From assembly GCF_018070345.1 (NCBI RefSeq), contig NZ_JAGPXX010000002.1, positions 1 to 64,000 of the forward strand: a stretch of 64,000 nt of DNA, written 5' to 3'. The translations under genes were made by a program, and so were the position numbers. Source of the DNA: Streptomyces sp. F63. GTDB lineage: Bacteria > Actinomycetota > Actinomycetes > Streptomycetales > Streptomycetaceae. The notes below the pieces were generated by a model, which had not been told where the DNA came from, did no database searches, and saw only the letters and a program-made list of their open reading frames with translations. Shown here one piece after another: positions 35,801 through 46,784 of this stretch (its first letter is position 1; every line of letters begins with the position of its first letter).

Positions 35801-36876
35801 CCCGCCTCCTCCGTCCCGGCATCGGCGACGGGCTCCGCGACGGGCTCCGTGACGGACTTCCGGCGCACGGCCCGGCGGCGCGAACGGGCCGGCTGCTCCT
35901 CGGCGGCGGAGCCCTCCACCGGCTCCGCCTCCCCGGGGGCCTCCCCGGTCTCCCCGCGGACGGGCACGGGGGCGTCGTCGGCCACCGGAGCGAGCTCCGG
36001 AGTGGCCAGACCGGTCTCGCTCCGGCGCGCGGAACGGCGGCGGGTGCGTCCTCGCGGCGCCTCCACGGCGTCGGCGACCGTCACGGCACCCTCGGTCAGC
36101 GGCTGCGCGGGGCTCTCCGGCGGGGCCTCCCCCTCGGGGGCGCCGCCCTGCACGGCCTCGCTCCCCTCGGCGGCGGCGGCCACCTCGGCCGGGGCACCGG
36201 CCGGAGCCGTGGCCTTGCGGACGGCACGGCGGCGGGTACGGCGCGGCGCCTCCTCCCCGGGCGGGGCGGAAGCGGTCTCGTCGGCCGGGGCCACGGCCGG
36301 GGTCTGGTCCCCGACGACCGTGGGCTCGGCCAGGTCACCGTCACCCGTGACGGTGGGTGCACCGGCCGGGGCGGTCGCCTTGCGGACGGCACGGCGGCGG
36401 GTACGGGCGCGGGGAGCGGCCTCCGCCTCGGCGGCGGGAGCGGCTTCGGCGGCCTCCGCCGCCGGAGTGCCGCCGGAGAGCTCGTCCTCCTCCACGGCGA
36501 CCGCCTCGGCGGCGGCCTCCTCCTGAGCGGCGGTGGTCTCCTCGGCCGTCCCGGCCTCCTCCGGCTCCTCGGCGGAGCCGGGTGTCACGGCCTCGGGTGT
36601 CACGGCCTCGGGAGCGGCCTCGGCGGCCGTCTCCTGGGCCGACAGCGCCGTCAGGGCCGCCGGTGCGGCGGGCGCGGAGTCCGCGATCACCGTCGTGGCC
36701 CCGGCCTGCTCCCCTTCCGGTGTTCCCGCGTCCGGCGCGGCGGGCGGACCCGCCGGGCGGGAGGCCGCCCGGCGCCGCCGCCGCGGGGGCAGGGTGTCGC
36801 TGGGGCTGTTGTTCTCGGGGGTGTCCCCGGCGGCGCTGTCGTGCGCCGCCTCACGGGGCTCCATGGACTGGGACAT
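32833..36876 (-). CDS. rne: Ribonuclease E/G with long repetitive extensions
   Basis: A 1347-residue RNase E/G. It cuts AU-rich single-stranded RNA in mRNA decay and rRNA/tRNA processing. The catalytic core sits in the middle: S1 domain near 680-720 (NVYLGKVQNVLPSMEAAFVDIG), DNase-I-like core with the metal Asp in VVDVNTGKF (near 942) and VIDFIDM (near 990), and the zinc-link CVHCNGRG near 1047. The long N-terminal and shorter C-terminal extensions are low-complexity, with copies of TRRRAVRKA(T/S)APAG(A/P)P. A Lys/Ala tail resembling histone H1 ends the protein. These probably bind RNA, ribosomes or PNPase. ATG 36876 begins MSQSMEP. Confidence 0.95.
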   Translation of the reverse strand: MSQSMEPREAAHDSAAGDTPENNSPSDTLPPRRRRRAASRPAGPPAAPDAGTPEGEQAGATTVIADSAPAAPAALTALSAQETAAEAAPEAVTPEAVTPGSAEEPEEAGTAEETTAAQEEAAAEAVAVEEDELSGGTPAAEAAEAAPAAEAEAAPRARTRRRAVRKATAPAGAPTVTGDGDLAEPTVVGDQTPAVAPADETASAPPGEEAPRRTRRRAVRKATAPAGAPAEVAAAAEGSEAVQGGAPEGEAPPESPAQPLTEGAVTVADAVEAPRGRTRRRSARRSETGLATPELAPVADDAPVPVRGETGEAPGEAEPVEGSAAEEQPARSRRRAVRRKSVTEPVAEPVADAGTEEAGAGAAGRAPFAAPAEEPEPEPSGRTRRRAVRPPTAVFQAPVFTEPMFQTPERAAAAAAAEAAEEESEAGEAAERQPAAAAGGTRRRRRRGGAAEDTGPEAGAVVEPAEEEQAAEEAQAGEEDAGERPSRRRRRGGRRRRRGEGEGNGETGETGEEDTGTEGEEAGEASADGDREGAGTRDRDEREERDEQEDGAGAGGTSSSRRRRRRRRRSGEAGDHPVDASQDDPERTVVKIREPRKKEEPGTGFDEVQSIKGSTRMEAKKQRRREGREQGRRRVPIITEAEFLARREAVERVMVVRQSGERTQIGVLEDGVLVEHFVNKEQATSYVGNVYLGKVQNVLPSMEAAFVDIGKGRNAVLYAGEVNFDALGMSGGPRRIETALKSGQSVLVQVTKDPIGHKGARLTSQVSLPGRYLVYVPEGSMTGISRKLPDTERSRLKQILKRIVPEDAGVIVRTAAEGASEEELARDVERLQQQWADIRKKAKGGGAPTLLYGEPDMTVRVVRDIFNEDFSKVIVSGDGAWETIRGYVSHVAPDLTDRLQKWTSDVDVFATYRIDEQLMKALDRKVWLPSGGSLVIDRTEAMVVVDVNTGKFTGQGGNLEETVTRNNLEAAEEIVRQLRLRDLGGIIVIDFIDMVLESNRDLVLRRLLECLGRDRTKHQVAEVTSLGLVQMTRKRVGQGLLESFSETCVHCNGRGVIVHMEQPSAPGGGGKRKKKGKGGGAAAEPHIHAPEPSDVGAGGEAAVAAVASPETPAEVAAEAAEPVALPEPAFSPDEELFSSAAEAEAAASRVGRGRRRAVRKASAPAGPPKAAAEEAVVVVAPAEPEARPEAAAEPTAEPAAEPAPAAEAAPPARTRRRAVRKASAPAGPPKGTEEPEETAVVVVPAGEPAAEPSAPPAAEDVEAAEPGEGREPAAAPAKKAAKRAAAKKATAKKAAVKKTAAKKEPGTAKKAAAKKATAKKAATRKTAKKTVAAEQSSAPVAASADES

Positions 36877-37093
36877 GCGGGCGTTTCTCCCGTCACGCTC
36901 CCGGGCGCCGGGCCGGTGTCCGGTCGCGGGCCGCGTGATGTGCGCGGTCCCGCGGTCCGGGGCCTGGGCGCCGCACGGGAGCTGTCGTCTCACTCGCCGG
37001 TCCGTGGGGACGGCCCGGCGAAAGCTTCTGTGTCAACGCGTCGCCGGACCCGGGTGGCTCCCTGGTGCGTCGGCGACGCTTCGACGACCGTCC

Positions 37094-37936
37094 TTACGCG
37101 GTGCCCACCTGCGCTGCTCCGCCGAACGGCGGTGCCTCCGTCGCGGCGGCCGGTACGGCGGCCGTGGGTGGGGCGGCCGTGACAGCCTCGCGGTCGGGCA
37201 CGAGCGGGTCGGTCACCGTGCCGGACTCCTCATCGAGCAGCCCCTGCGCCAGCCTGGTCACCGCTGCGGGGACCGGCGGCGCCAGGTCGGCCGTAGCTCG
37301 GAGGCCGGACAGGACGTCGTCGGGTCGTACGGCGGGTGTGGCATGCCGTACTACCAGGCGCAGTATCGCACAGGCCGTGTCGCCCGGCCCATCGGCCGGT
37401 GATTCCCCGGCCTCCAGCCGTACGACGGCGGCGCGCGCGTCGAACGTGCGGATCCCGTTCTTCGTCCGCCGCTCGACCTCCACCAACTCCGCCGCGAGAA
37501 AAGCGGCGACGGCCCCGCGGGCCTCCTCCGGACTCACCCCGGGAAGCCGCAGCTCCCACAGGGAAGCCTGCAGCCGGTCGGCCAGGCCGGAGGTCCGGGC
37601 CTCGACCGCGTCGACGACATCCAGACCGGCGGGCAGCGAAGCGTCGAGCAGCGCCCCGAGCTTCCCCGGGTCGCGGGGCTCGGTGAGGGCGATCTCCAGG
37701 AACTCGGCCTCACTGCCCGTGCCGGTGGGTGCGGCATTGGCGTAGGACACCTTGGGGTGCGGGGTGAAGCCGGCCGAGTACGCCATCGGCACCCCGGCAC
37801 GCCGCAGGGCTCGTTCGAAAGCGCGCTGGAAGTCGCGGTGGCTGGTGAACCGGAGGCGGCCCCGCTTGGTGTAGCGCAGCCGGATGCGCTGCGCCACCGG
37901 TGCGGGCGGGGGGCCTTCGGGCTGTCGCTTGCCCAG
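37094..37936 (-). CDS. DUF2344 / TIGR03936 radical-SAM-linked protein, likely CTG start
   Basis: A 280-residue protein that is usually paired with the radical-SAM protein TIGR03960. The two are one polypeptide in many other bacteria. The start reads RIRLRYTKRGRLRFTSHRDFQRAFERALRRAGVP, then MAYSAGFTPHPKVSYA, covering the family domain. GTG 37897 follows a C-rich stretch without a ribosome site. CTG 37936 is the next start after an in-frame TGA and has GAAGGA ten bases before it. It adds GKRQPEGPPPAPV, which I recall as the family N-terminus in streptomycetes. Role unknown, perhaps in modifying tRNA or a ribosomal component. Confidence 0.85.
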   Translation of the reverse strand: MGKRQPEGPPPAPVAQRIRLRYTKRGRLRFTSHRDFQRAFERALRRAGVPMAYSAGFTPHPKVSYANAAPTGTGSEAEFLEIALTEPRDPGKLGALLDASLPAGLDVVDAVEARTSGLADRLQASLWELRLPGVSPEEARGAVAAFLAAELVEVERRTKNGIRTFDARAAVVRLEAGESPADGPGDTACAILRLVVRHATPAVRPDDVLSGLRATADLAPPVPAAVTRLAQGLLDEESGTVTDPLVPDREAVTAAPPTAAVPAAATEAPPFGGAAQVGTA

Positions 37937-38053
37937 GGTCGCTCAGTCCTTCGTGAGTCACGGTCGTCCTGCTTCCCAGGGTACGTGTGACGGGCACCGA
38001 AGGTTCCCGCAGGGCCGCCCGGCCGGAAGCGCACGCGGGAGCGCGGGAGCGCG

Positions 38054-38095
38054 AAGGCCCTCCGTTCCCGGTTCCTCCCGGGCCCGGAGGGCCTT
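38054..38095 (-). terminator. Terminator after radical-SAM gene
   Basis: An 11-base perfect stem (AAGGCCCTCCG) with a 20-base GC-rich loop, 63 bases past the radical-SAM stop. Confidence 0.6.
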
Positions 38096-38157
38096 GCGCA
38101 CCGTCGGCCCCTTCGGGGACGGACGGCCCGGGGCCCGGCCCCGGCCGGCGTGTCCGG

Positions 38158-40083
<1,926 letters not shown>

Positions 40084-40192
40084 CGCGGTGTCTCTCATGA
40101 AGCGGATAGGGGGACCATCCAGCGTACCGCCCGTCCCGCACCGGACGAACGCGTCGGCCGGGAGGACGGGACCGGGGGCGGCGCGGCGCCGC

Positions 40193-41392
40193 TCAGGCCG
40201 AGAGGGGCCGCTGCACCTTGATGGACTGGAGCAGGCCCACCGCGATCCAGACGGCGAACATCGAGGTGCCGCCGTAGGAGACGAAGGGCAGCGGCAGGCC
40301 GGCGACCGGCATGATGCCCAGGGTCATCCCGATGTTCTCGAAGGACTGGAAGGCGAACCAGGCGATGATGCCGGCGGCGACGATCGTGCCGTACAGCTCG
40401 GTGGTGTCCCGGGCGATGCGGCAGGCGCGCCAGAGGACGACACCGAGCAGCAGGATGATGAGCCCGGCGCCGAGGAAGCCGAGTTCCTCGCCGGCCACGG
40501 TGAAGATGAAGTCCGTCTGCTGCTCGGGCACGAACTGGCCGGTGGTCTGGGTGCCCTTGAAGAGTCCCGTGCCGTAGAGGCCGCCGGAACCGATGGCGAT
40601 CCGGGCCTGGTTGGTGTTGTAGCCGACACCGGCCGGGTCGAGCTCGGGGTTGGCGAAGGCGGCGAACCGGTTGATCTGGTATTCGTCGAGCACGCCGAGC
40701 TGCCAGACGAGGACGGCGCCGGCGGCGCCGGTGCCCATCAGTCCGAAAACCCAGCGGTTGGAGGCGCCGGAGGCCAGCAGCACGCCCAGCACTATCACCG
40801 CCATGACCATCACGGAGCCGAGGTCCGGCATCAGCATGATGACGGCCATCGGTACGGTCGCGAGGGCCAGGGCCTGCACGACGGTCCGGTGGTCGGGGTG
40901 CACCCGGTCGCCGGCGTCCACCCGCGCGGCCAGCAGCATCGCCATGCCGAGGATGATGGTGACCTTGGTGAACTCGGACGGCTGGAGGGAGAAGCCGCCG
41001 ATGTCGAGCCAGGCGTGCGCGCCGTTGACGGTGGTGCCCAGCGGTGTCAGTACGAGGGCGACCAGGACCACGGAGAGTCCGTAGAGGATCGGCACCGCGC
41101 CGCGCAGGGTGCGGTGGCCGAGCCAGACGGTGCCCACCATGAGGGCGAAGCCGATCCCGACGTTCAGGGTGTGGCGCACCAGGAAGTCGTACGGATCGCC
41201 GTTGTTGAGCTCCGTGCGGTTGCGCGTGGCCGACCACACCAGCAGCGAGCCGAGGCCGGAGAGCATCAGGGCGGCCAGCAGCATCGGCCAGTCGAGGCGG
41301 CGGAGTATCGAGTCGCGCGCGGTGAGACGGCCCCAGACGCCCTGTTGCGGGGTGTAGCGGCTGATGGAGAAGCCGAAGCCGTGCGCGGTCAC
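40193..41392 (-). CDS. rodA: RodA-type peptidoglycan polymerase (SEDS)
   Basis: A 399-residue SEDS protein with about ten membrane helices. It polymerises glycan strands from lipid II with its PBP2 partner. The conserved stretches are HAWLDIGGFSLQPSEFTKV (SEDS signature, catalytic Asp region), MPDLGSVMV, FGLMGTGAAG and GGTSMFAVWIAVGLLQS near the end. The GTG at 41392 overlaps the PBP2 stop (GTGA), so the two are translationally coupled. In Streptomyces the Mre/RodA set serves aerial hyphae and spore walls more than vegetative tip growth. Confidence 0.95.
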   Translation of the reverse strand: MTAHGFGFSISRYTPQQGVWGRLTARDSILRRLDWPMLLAALMLSGLGSLLVWSATRNRTELNNGDPYDFLVRHTLNVGIGFALMVGTVWLGHRTLRGAVPILYGLSVVLVALVLTPLGTTVNGAHAWLDIGGFSLQPSEFTKVTIILGMAMLLAARVDAGDRVHPDHRTVVQALALATVPMAVIMLMPDLGSVMVMAVIVLGVLLASGASNRWVFGLMGTGAAGAVLVWQLGVLDEYQINRFAAFANPELDPAGVGYNTNQARIAIGSGGLYGTGLFKGTQTTGQFVPEQQTDFIFTVAGEELGFLGAGLIILLLGVVLWRACRIARDTTELYGTIVAAGIIAWFAFQSFENIGMTLGIMPVAGLPLPFVSYGGTSMFAVWIAVGLLQSIKVQRPLSA

Positions 41393-43521
41393 TCGCCGCC
41401 CCTCCGTCCGGCCGCCTTGGGCATCTTGGCAGCCTTGATGGAGCCGTCCTCGCGGATCTCCGGCAGGTCCTTCTGCGGCTTGGGCAGCAGCGCCTTCTTC
41501 TTGTTGATGCCGCCCTTCTCGTCGATGCCGTAGAGCGCGTTGTAGAGGTTGCGCACGGCGGGGGCGGAGGCGCCGGATCCGGTGCCGCCCTGGGAGATCG
41601 TCATGACGATCGCGTAGTCCTCGGTGTACGTGGCGAACCAGGAGGTCGTCTGCTTGCCGTAGACCTCGGCGGTACCGGTCTTGGCGTGCATCGGGATCTT
41701 GTCCTGCGGCCAGCCGCCGAACCGCCAGGCGGCGGTGCCGCGGGTGGCGACACCCGCCAGGGCCTTGTCCATCTGCCGCATCGTCTTCTTGTCGACGGGC
41801 AGTTTGCCGCGTGCCTTCGGCTCGATCTTCTCGATCTCCTTGCCGTCGGGGCTCACGATCGCCTTGCCGACGGTCGGGGTGTGGAGGGTGCCGCCGTTGC
41901 TGATGGCGGCGTAGATGGACGCCATCTGGATGGGGGTGACGAGGGTGTCGCCCTGGCCGATGGAGTAGTTCACCGAGTCGTAGGCGTGCAGTTTCATGCC
42001 CCCCAGGCAGTTCTCCCGGGAGAGCACCGTGAGGTAGTCCTTCTTCTTCGGCCATCGCTTGGCGCGCTCGCACCAGTCGTCCTTGTTGGCCTCCCAGAAG
42101 TCCTTCTTCCACTGGCGGTCGGGGATCCGGCCGCTGACCTCGTTGGGGAGGTCGATGTCCGTCTTCTCCCCGAGGCCGAACTCGTGGGCGGTCCGGTAGA
42201 ACCAGTCCTTCGCGTTCTTCTTCGGCTTGAGGCCGCCGTCCTTGCGCCACTCCTGGTGGGAGAGGCGGTAGAAGACGGTGTCGCAGGAGACCTCCAGGGC
42301 CCGGCCGAGGTCGATCATGCCGTGGTCCTGCGACTCGAAGTTCTTGAAGACCTGGTTGCCGATGCTGTACGAGCTGGTGCAGGCGTAGTTGCCGTTGAAG
42401 TCGTAGCCGGCCCTGACCGCGGCGGCGGTCGGGACGACCTTGAAGATGGAGCCGGGGGCGGCCTGGCCCTGGATCGCCCGGTTGAGCAGCGGGTAGTTGG
42501 ACTTCTTGGCGGTCATCTTGGCGTAGTCCTTGCCGGAGATGCCGCCGACCCAGGCGTTGGGGTCGTAGTCCGGGTTGGAGGCCATGGCGACGATCCGGCC
42601 GGTCTTCGCCTCCATGACGACGACGGCGCCCGCGTCGGCCTCGTAGTTGCGGTTGGTGTTGCGGTCGTGCTGCTTGCGGGCTTCCTTCATCGCCTGGTGC
42701 AGTTCCTTCTCGGCGAGGGCCTGCACCCGGGCGTCGATGCTCGTGATCACGTTGTGGCCGGCCACGGCCGGGTCGCTCTCGGTCATGCCCATCACACGGC
42801 CGAGCTTGTCCACCTCGTACCGGGTGACACCGGCCTTGCCGCGCAGCCACTTGTCGTAGGAGCGCTCCAGGCCGGACCGCCCGACCTGGTCCGAGCGGAG
42901 GAAGGGCGAGTCGGTGTCCTCGGCCTCCTTGATCTCCTCGTCGGTGACGGGCGACAGATAGCCCAGGACCTGGGCGGTGTCGGCGCCGCCGGGCGCGGCG
43001 TAGCGGCGGACGGCGGTGGGCTCGGCGGTGATGCCGGGGAAGTCCTCGGCGCGCTCGCGGATCGTCAGCGCCTGCTGGGCCGTGGCCTCGTCGGTGATGG
43101 GGATGGGCTGGTACGGGGAGCCGTTCCAGCAGGGCTGCTTGGTCTTGGCGTCGCACAGCCGGACCTTCTCCATGACCTCCCTGGGCTTCATGCCGAGCAC
43201 TCCGGCGAGTCGGGTCAGCACGGCCTCGCCGTCGTCCCGCATCTTCAGCAGCTCGGTGCGGCTGGCGGAGACGACGAGCCGGGTCTCGTTGTCGGCGAGC
43301 GGGACCCCGCGGGCGTCGAGGATGGAGCCGCGGACGGCCGGTTTGACGACCTGCTGGACGTGGTTTCCGGCGGCCTCGGCCGTGTACTCGTCGCCGTTGC
43401 GGATCTGGAGGTACCAGAGCCGCCCGGCGAGGGTGGCGAGGAGGGAGAAGACCAGGATCTGGATGGCGATGAGCCGGATGGTGACCCGGGAGGTCCGCCC
43501 GGTCTCCGGAATGTTGCTCAC
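41389..43521 (-). CDS. mrdA: Penicillin-binding protein 2 (class B transpeptidase)
   Basis: A 710-residue membrane-anchored transpeptidase. One N-terminal helix (LIAIQILVFSLLATLAGRLWY) is followed by the PBP dimerisation domain and the penicillin-binding domain. The catalytic motif SIFK is near 359 (GSIFKVVPT), the SxN-type motif reads YSIGQGD near 519, and KTG lies in KTGTAEVYGK near 613. It crosslinks peptidoglycan made by the SEDS partner RodA. The C-terminus is Lys-rich. Upstream is mreD with a 94-base gap. Confidence 0.95.
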   Translation of the reverse strand: MSNIPETGRTSRVTIRLIAIQILVFSLLATLAGRLWYLQIRNGDEYTAEAAGNHVQQVVKPAVRGSILDARGVPLADNETRLVVSASRTELLKMRDDGEAVLTRLAGVLGMKPREVMEKVRLCDAKTKQPCWNGSPYQPIPITDEATAQQALTIRERAEDFPGITAEPTAVRRYAAPGGADTAQVLGYLSPVTDEEIKEAEDTDSPFLRSDQVGRSGLERSYDKWLRGKAGVTRYEVDKLGRVMGMTESDPAVAGHNVITSIDARVQALAEKELHQAMKEARKQHDRNTNRNYEADAGAVVVMEAKTGRIVAMASNPDYDPNAWVGGISGKDYAKMTAKKSNYPLLNRAIQGQAAPGSIFKVVPTAAAVRAGYDFNGNYACTSSYSIGNQVFKNFESQDHGMIDLGRALEVSCDTVFYRLSHQEWRKDGGLKPKKNAKDWFYRTAHEFGLGEKTDIDLPNEVSGRIPDRQWKKDFWEANKDDWCERAKRWPKKKDYLTVLSRENCLGGMKLHAYDSVNYSIGQGDTLVTPIQMASIYAAISNGGTLHTPTVGKAIVSPDGKEIEKIEPKARGKLPVDKKTMRQMDKALAGVATRGTAAWRFGGWPQDKIPMHAKTGTAEVYGKQTTSWFATYTEDYAIVMTISQGGTGSGASAPAVRNLYNALYGIDEKGGINKKKALLPKPQKDLPEIREDGSIKAAKMPKAAGRRGGE

Positions 43522-43615
43522 TGCGCTGCCCCCTGGAGTGCTGCCGCCGGCGGTGCCGTGTGCGCGGCCCGGCCGGCGCGGTCGTCGGGTCGTACGGGTG
43601 TGCCCCGGCGCGTCG

Positions 43616-44323
43616 TCACAGCCGCTTGACCCCCTTGATGCGGGCCGCCCGGACCCTGGCCGGGCGGCCGCCGCCCAGCAGTCCGCCGCGCTGGCCGCCG
43701 ATGCGGCCCCCGGCCCGGCCGCCGCGTCCGGTCCCCAGCCGCTGCCCGGTGCCGCTGCTCAGCCAGTTGCCGTAGGCGCCCTTGCCGCTGCCGGTGCCGC
43801 TCGCGGATTCCGCCAGCGGGTCGATCTCGGTGCGGCGGGCCAGTGCCATCACCCCGGGGACGACGAAGGGGGCCAGCAGCAGGTCGTAGAGGGCCGCGGT
43901 GGCGAGCAGGCCGGGCAGGCCGACCTGGCGGGCGGAGGTGTCGCCGACGAGGGCGCCGACACCCGCGTAGAGGAGGGTGGTGCCGACGGCCGCGATGACG
44001 ACCGCCAGCAGGGGGGCGGTGGCCGAGCGGAGCCGGCCGCTCTCCGGCTTGGCCAGGCCGGTGAGGTAGCCGATCAGGCAGAGGACCAGGGCGTAGCGTC
44101 CGACGGCGTGGTCGGCCGGGGGCGCGAGGTCGGCGAGCAGTCCGGCGCTGAAGCCGATCAGGGCACCGCTGACGTGGCCGTAGACGAGGGCCAGTCCGAG
44201 GACCACCAGAAGGGTGAGGTCGGGGACGGCGCCGGGCAGTTGCAGCCGGGCGAGAACGCTCACCTGGAGGACGAGGGCGACGACGACGAGGGCCGCGGAG
44301 AGCAGGATCCGGTTGAGGCGCAT
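43616..44323 (-). CDS. mreD: Rod-shape determining membrane protein MreD
   Basis: A 235-residue protein with five or six membrane helices (LLSAALVVVALVLQVSVLARL, LTLLVVLGLALVYGHVSGALIGF, and others). MreD links MreC to RodA/PBP2. The Arg/Gly-rich C-terminal tail is longer than in E. coli. Three bases separate its start from the mreC stop. Confidence 0.93.
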   Translation of the reverse strand: MRLNRILLSAALVVVALVLQVSVLARLQLPGAVPDLTLLVVLGLALVYGHVSGALIGFSAGLLADLAPPADHAVGRYALVLCLIGYLTGLAKPESGRLRSATAPLLAVVIAAVGTTLLYAGVGALVGDTSARQVGLPGLLATAALYDLLLAPFVVPGVMALARRTEIDPLAESASGTGSGKGAYGNWLSSGTGQRLGTGRGGRAGGRIGGQRGGLLGGGRPARVRAARIKGVKRL

Positions 44324-44326
44324 CGG

Positions 44327-45259
44327 TCAGTTCCCGTCGGGAGCGGGGATGGAGGGGGTGGCGGTGACCGTCACCGTGGGCGTCGGCTTGGGCCGCTTCG
44401 GCTTCGGCGGCAGCACGGTGTCCCGCGGGTCCTTGCGGGGCGGCTGGACGACGACGCCGACGATGTCGAGCTTGGTGAAGCCGACGAAGGGCCGGACCTG
44501 CACCGTACGGGTCAGCTCTCCCCGGGAGGGGTCGACGCGGGTGACCTCGCCGACGGGCACGCCGGCCACGAAGGGCTTGCCGCCCTGCGAGCCGAAGGTC
44601 ACCATCCGGTCGCCCTTCTTGACCACGGTCTTCCCGTTGAGCAGCTGAACGCGCAGGTCGCGGCCGCCCTGGCCGGTGGCGAAGCCGAGTTCGCCGCTTC
44701 CTTCCAGCCGGGTGCCGACGGTGAAGTCCGGGTCGTTGGCGAGGAGGACGGTGGCGGTCGAGGGGCCGACGGTGGTGACGCGTCCGACGAGGCCGTCACC
44801 GTTGAGCACGGTCATGTCGCGGGCGATGCCGTCCTCGCTGCCGACGTCGATGGTGACCGTCCAGGAGAAGCCCTGGGCCGCTCCTATGGCGATGACCTGG
44901 GCGCCCTTGATGCGGTACTGGCCGGCGCCGGCGGTTCTGAGCATCTTGTCGAGTTCACCGGCCCGGCTGCGGGTGCGGTCGTCGCTGCCGAGTTTGAGCT
45001 TCAGGGCGGCGTTCTCCTGCTCCAGGGCCGCGATGCGGCTGTGCCGCTCGCCCGAGTCGCGGACCGCGCCGATGGCGTTGCCGATCGGGTCGACGGCGGA
45101 CGCGACGCCGTTCTCCACCGGCCCGAAGGCCGATGCGGCGGCCTGCCGGGCGCCGTCCAGCGGTGACTCCTCGCCGCCGCGGATGTCCACCGTGATCAGC
45201 GCGAACGCGATGGCGATCAGCAGCACCAGGAGCAGCCGGCTCTCTCGTGTGTCCCTCAC
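44327..45259 (-). CDS. mreC: Rod-shape determining protein MreC
   Basis: A 310-residue protein. A membrane helix near the N-terminus (LLLVLLIAIAFALITVD) is followed by a coiled coil (SRIAALEQENAALKLKL) and a beta-barrel domain (GRVTTVGPSTATVLLANDPDFTVGTRL ... GGKPFVAGVPVGEVTRV). MreC stimulates PBP2. A Pro/Thr tail closes it. It sits immediately upstream of mreD. Confidence 0.95.
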   Translation of the reverse strand: MRDTRESRLLLVLLIAIAFALITVDIRGGEESPLDGARQAAASAFGPVENGVASAVDPIGNAIGAVRDSGERHSRIAALEQENAALKLKLGSDDRTRSRAGELDKMLRTAGAGQYRIKGAQVIAIGAAQGFSWTVTIDVGSEDGIARDMTVLNGDGLVGRVTTVGPSTATVLLANDPDFTVGTRLEGSGELGFATGQGGRDLRVQLLNGKTVVKKGDRMVTFGSQGGKPFVAGVPVGEVTRVDPSRGELTRTVQVRPFVGFTKLDIVGVVVQPPRKDPRDTVLPPKPKRPKPTPTVTVTATPSIPAPDGN

Positions 45260-45456
45260 GTGCGACGGCGTGCCTTCCTCGTCGGACCGGCCGGCCGCGG
45301 CCGGGTCCGGTCATCATCGGGAGCTGTGGTCCTGGAACGGTCCCGTTCCGGAAGCGGTCCCGGGTGGCGGAACGGTGGGGGCCGCCGTGTGCCGCGGTCC
45401 CCGGGGAGGGGTGGTGGGCGGCGCGCCGGCCGGGCCGGCCGGTGCGCCGCCCGGGT

Positions 45457-46488
45457 CTAGCGGCGGGGCTGGGAGTCCAGCACCTGCTGGAGCGCCTCGA
45501 ACTCCTCCACGCACTTGCCGGAGCCGAGCGCGACGGAGTCCAGGGGGTTCTCGGCGATGTGGATCGGCATGCCCGTCTCCTGGCGCAGCCGCTCGTCGAG
45601 CCCGCGGAGCAGGCCGCCGCCTCCGGTGAGGACGATGCCGCGGTCCATGATGTCGCCGGACAGCTCCGGCGGGCACTTGTCGAGCGTGGTCTTGACGGCG
45701 TCGACGATGGCGTGGACGGGCTCCTCCATGGCCTTGCGGACCTCGCCGGAGGAGATCACCACGGTCTTCGGCAGGCCGCTGACCAGGTCACGGCCCCGGA
45801 TCTCGGTGTGCTCGTCCTCGCCGGAGTCGAAGGCGGAACCAATCGTGATCTTGATGTTCTCGGCGGAGCGCTCACCGAGGAGGAGGCTGTACTCCTTCTT
45901 GATGTGCTGGATGATCGCGTTGTCCAGTTCGTCACCCGCGACCCGGATCGACTGGGCGGTGACGATGCCGCCGAGGGAGATCACGGCGACCTCGGTGGTA
46001 CCGCCGCCGATGTCCACCACCATGTTGCCGGTGGCCTCGTGCACCGGGAGGCCGGAGCCGATCGCGGCGGCCATCGGCTCCTCGATGATGTGCACCTGCC
46101 GGGCGCCGGCCTGCGTGGAGGCCTCGATCACGGCGCGGCGCTCGACCCCGGTGATGCCGGAGGGCACGCAGACGACCACCCGAGGGCGGGCCAGGTAGCG
46201 CCGCTTGTGGATCTTGAGGATGAAGTAGCGGAGCATCCGCTCGGTGATCTCGAAGTCGGCGATGACGCCGTCCTTGAGCGGGCGGACGGCGACGATGTTC
46301 CCGGGGGTGCGGCCGATCATCTTCTTCGCCTCGGCCCCGACCGCCAGAATTCCGCCGGTATTCGTGTTGATGGCGACGACCGAGGGCTCATTGAGGACGA
46401 TGCCGCGGCCTCGGACATACACCAGGGTGTTCGCGGTGCCGAGGTCGACAGCCATGTCACGGCCGATGAACGACATGTTGTTCCCCAT
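45457..46488 (-). CDS. mreB: Actin-like protein MreB
   Basis: A 343-residue actin homologue that forms membrane-bound filaments and places wall synthesis. Phosphate-1 motif [23 protein letters not shown] and [15 protein letters not shown] (adenosine motif) are clear. ATG 46488 gives [12 protein letters not shown] 46476 is an alternative. In Streptomyces MreB is needed for proper spore walls rather than for vegetative growth. Promoters should lie in the 296-base gap to ndk. Confidence 0.97.
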   Translation of the reverse strand: MGNNMSFIGRDMAVDLGTANTLVYVRGRGIVLNEPSVVAINTNTGGILAVGAEAKKMIGRTPGNIVAVRPLKDGVIADFEITERMLRYFILKIHKRRYLARPRVVVCVPSGITGVERRAVIEASTQAGARQVHIIEEPMAAAIGSGLPVHEATGNMVVDIGGGTTEVAVISLGGIVTAQSIRVAGDELDNAIIQHIKKEYSLLLGERSAENIKITIGSAFDSGEDEHTEIRGRDLVSGLPKTVVISSGEVRKAMEEPVHAIVDAVKTTLDKCPPELSGDIMDRGIVLTGGGGLLRGLDERLRQETGMPIHIAENPLDSVALGSGKCVEEFEALQQVLDSQPRR

Positions 46489-46696
46489 GAGGATATGTCT
46501 GGCCTTCCCAGCTGGAAATGATGACTTTTGAGGTCAGGCGGGGTGAGGACGATGGGTGTGAAGCTTCCATCGTAGTCACGACCGCGGCGGCTCCGCGCGA
46601 CGGCCCTCCCATTGTCGGGGGAAGGAATGCCTGCCTCTGTAATGCTGACGTCGTGTCGGAGTGATGGGTTCCCCTCCGGGCCCCCGCATATGCCAA

Positions 46697-46723
46697 GGGG
46701 CGGCCGGTTTCCCCGGCCGCCCC
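46697..46723 (-). terminator. ndk terminator
   Basis: A perfect 11-base stem (GGGGCGGCCGG) with a 5-base loop, 61 bases past the ndk stop. Confidence 0.7.
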
Positions 46724-46784
46724 AGGTCACACGCGGGTTACGACTGACAGATCGTCAGGCCACATGCCCCTCCGGAAGCGGTGC

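Noticed and set aside
32143..37182. Very long plus-strand open frames opposite rne (up to 1679 codons) and similar ones opposite leuS, mre genes and valS
   Set aside because: They are shadows caused by high third-position GC. They lack ribosome sites and family motifs, and the opposite frame is a clear gene.
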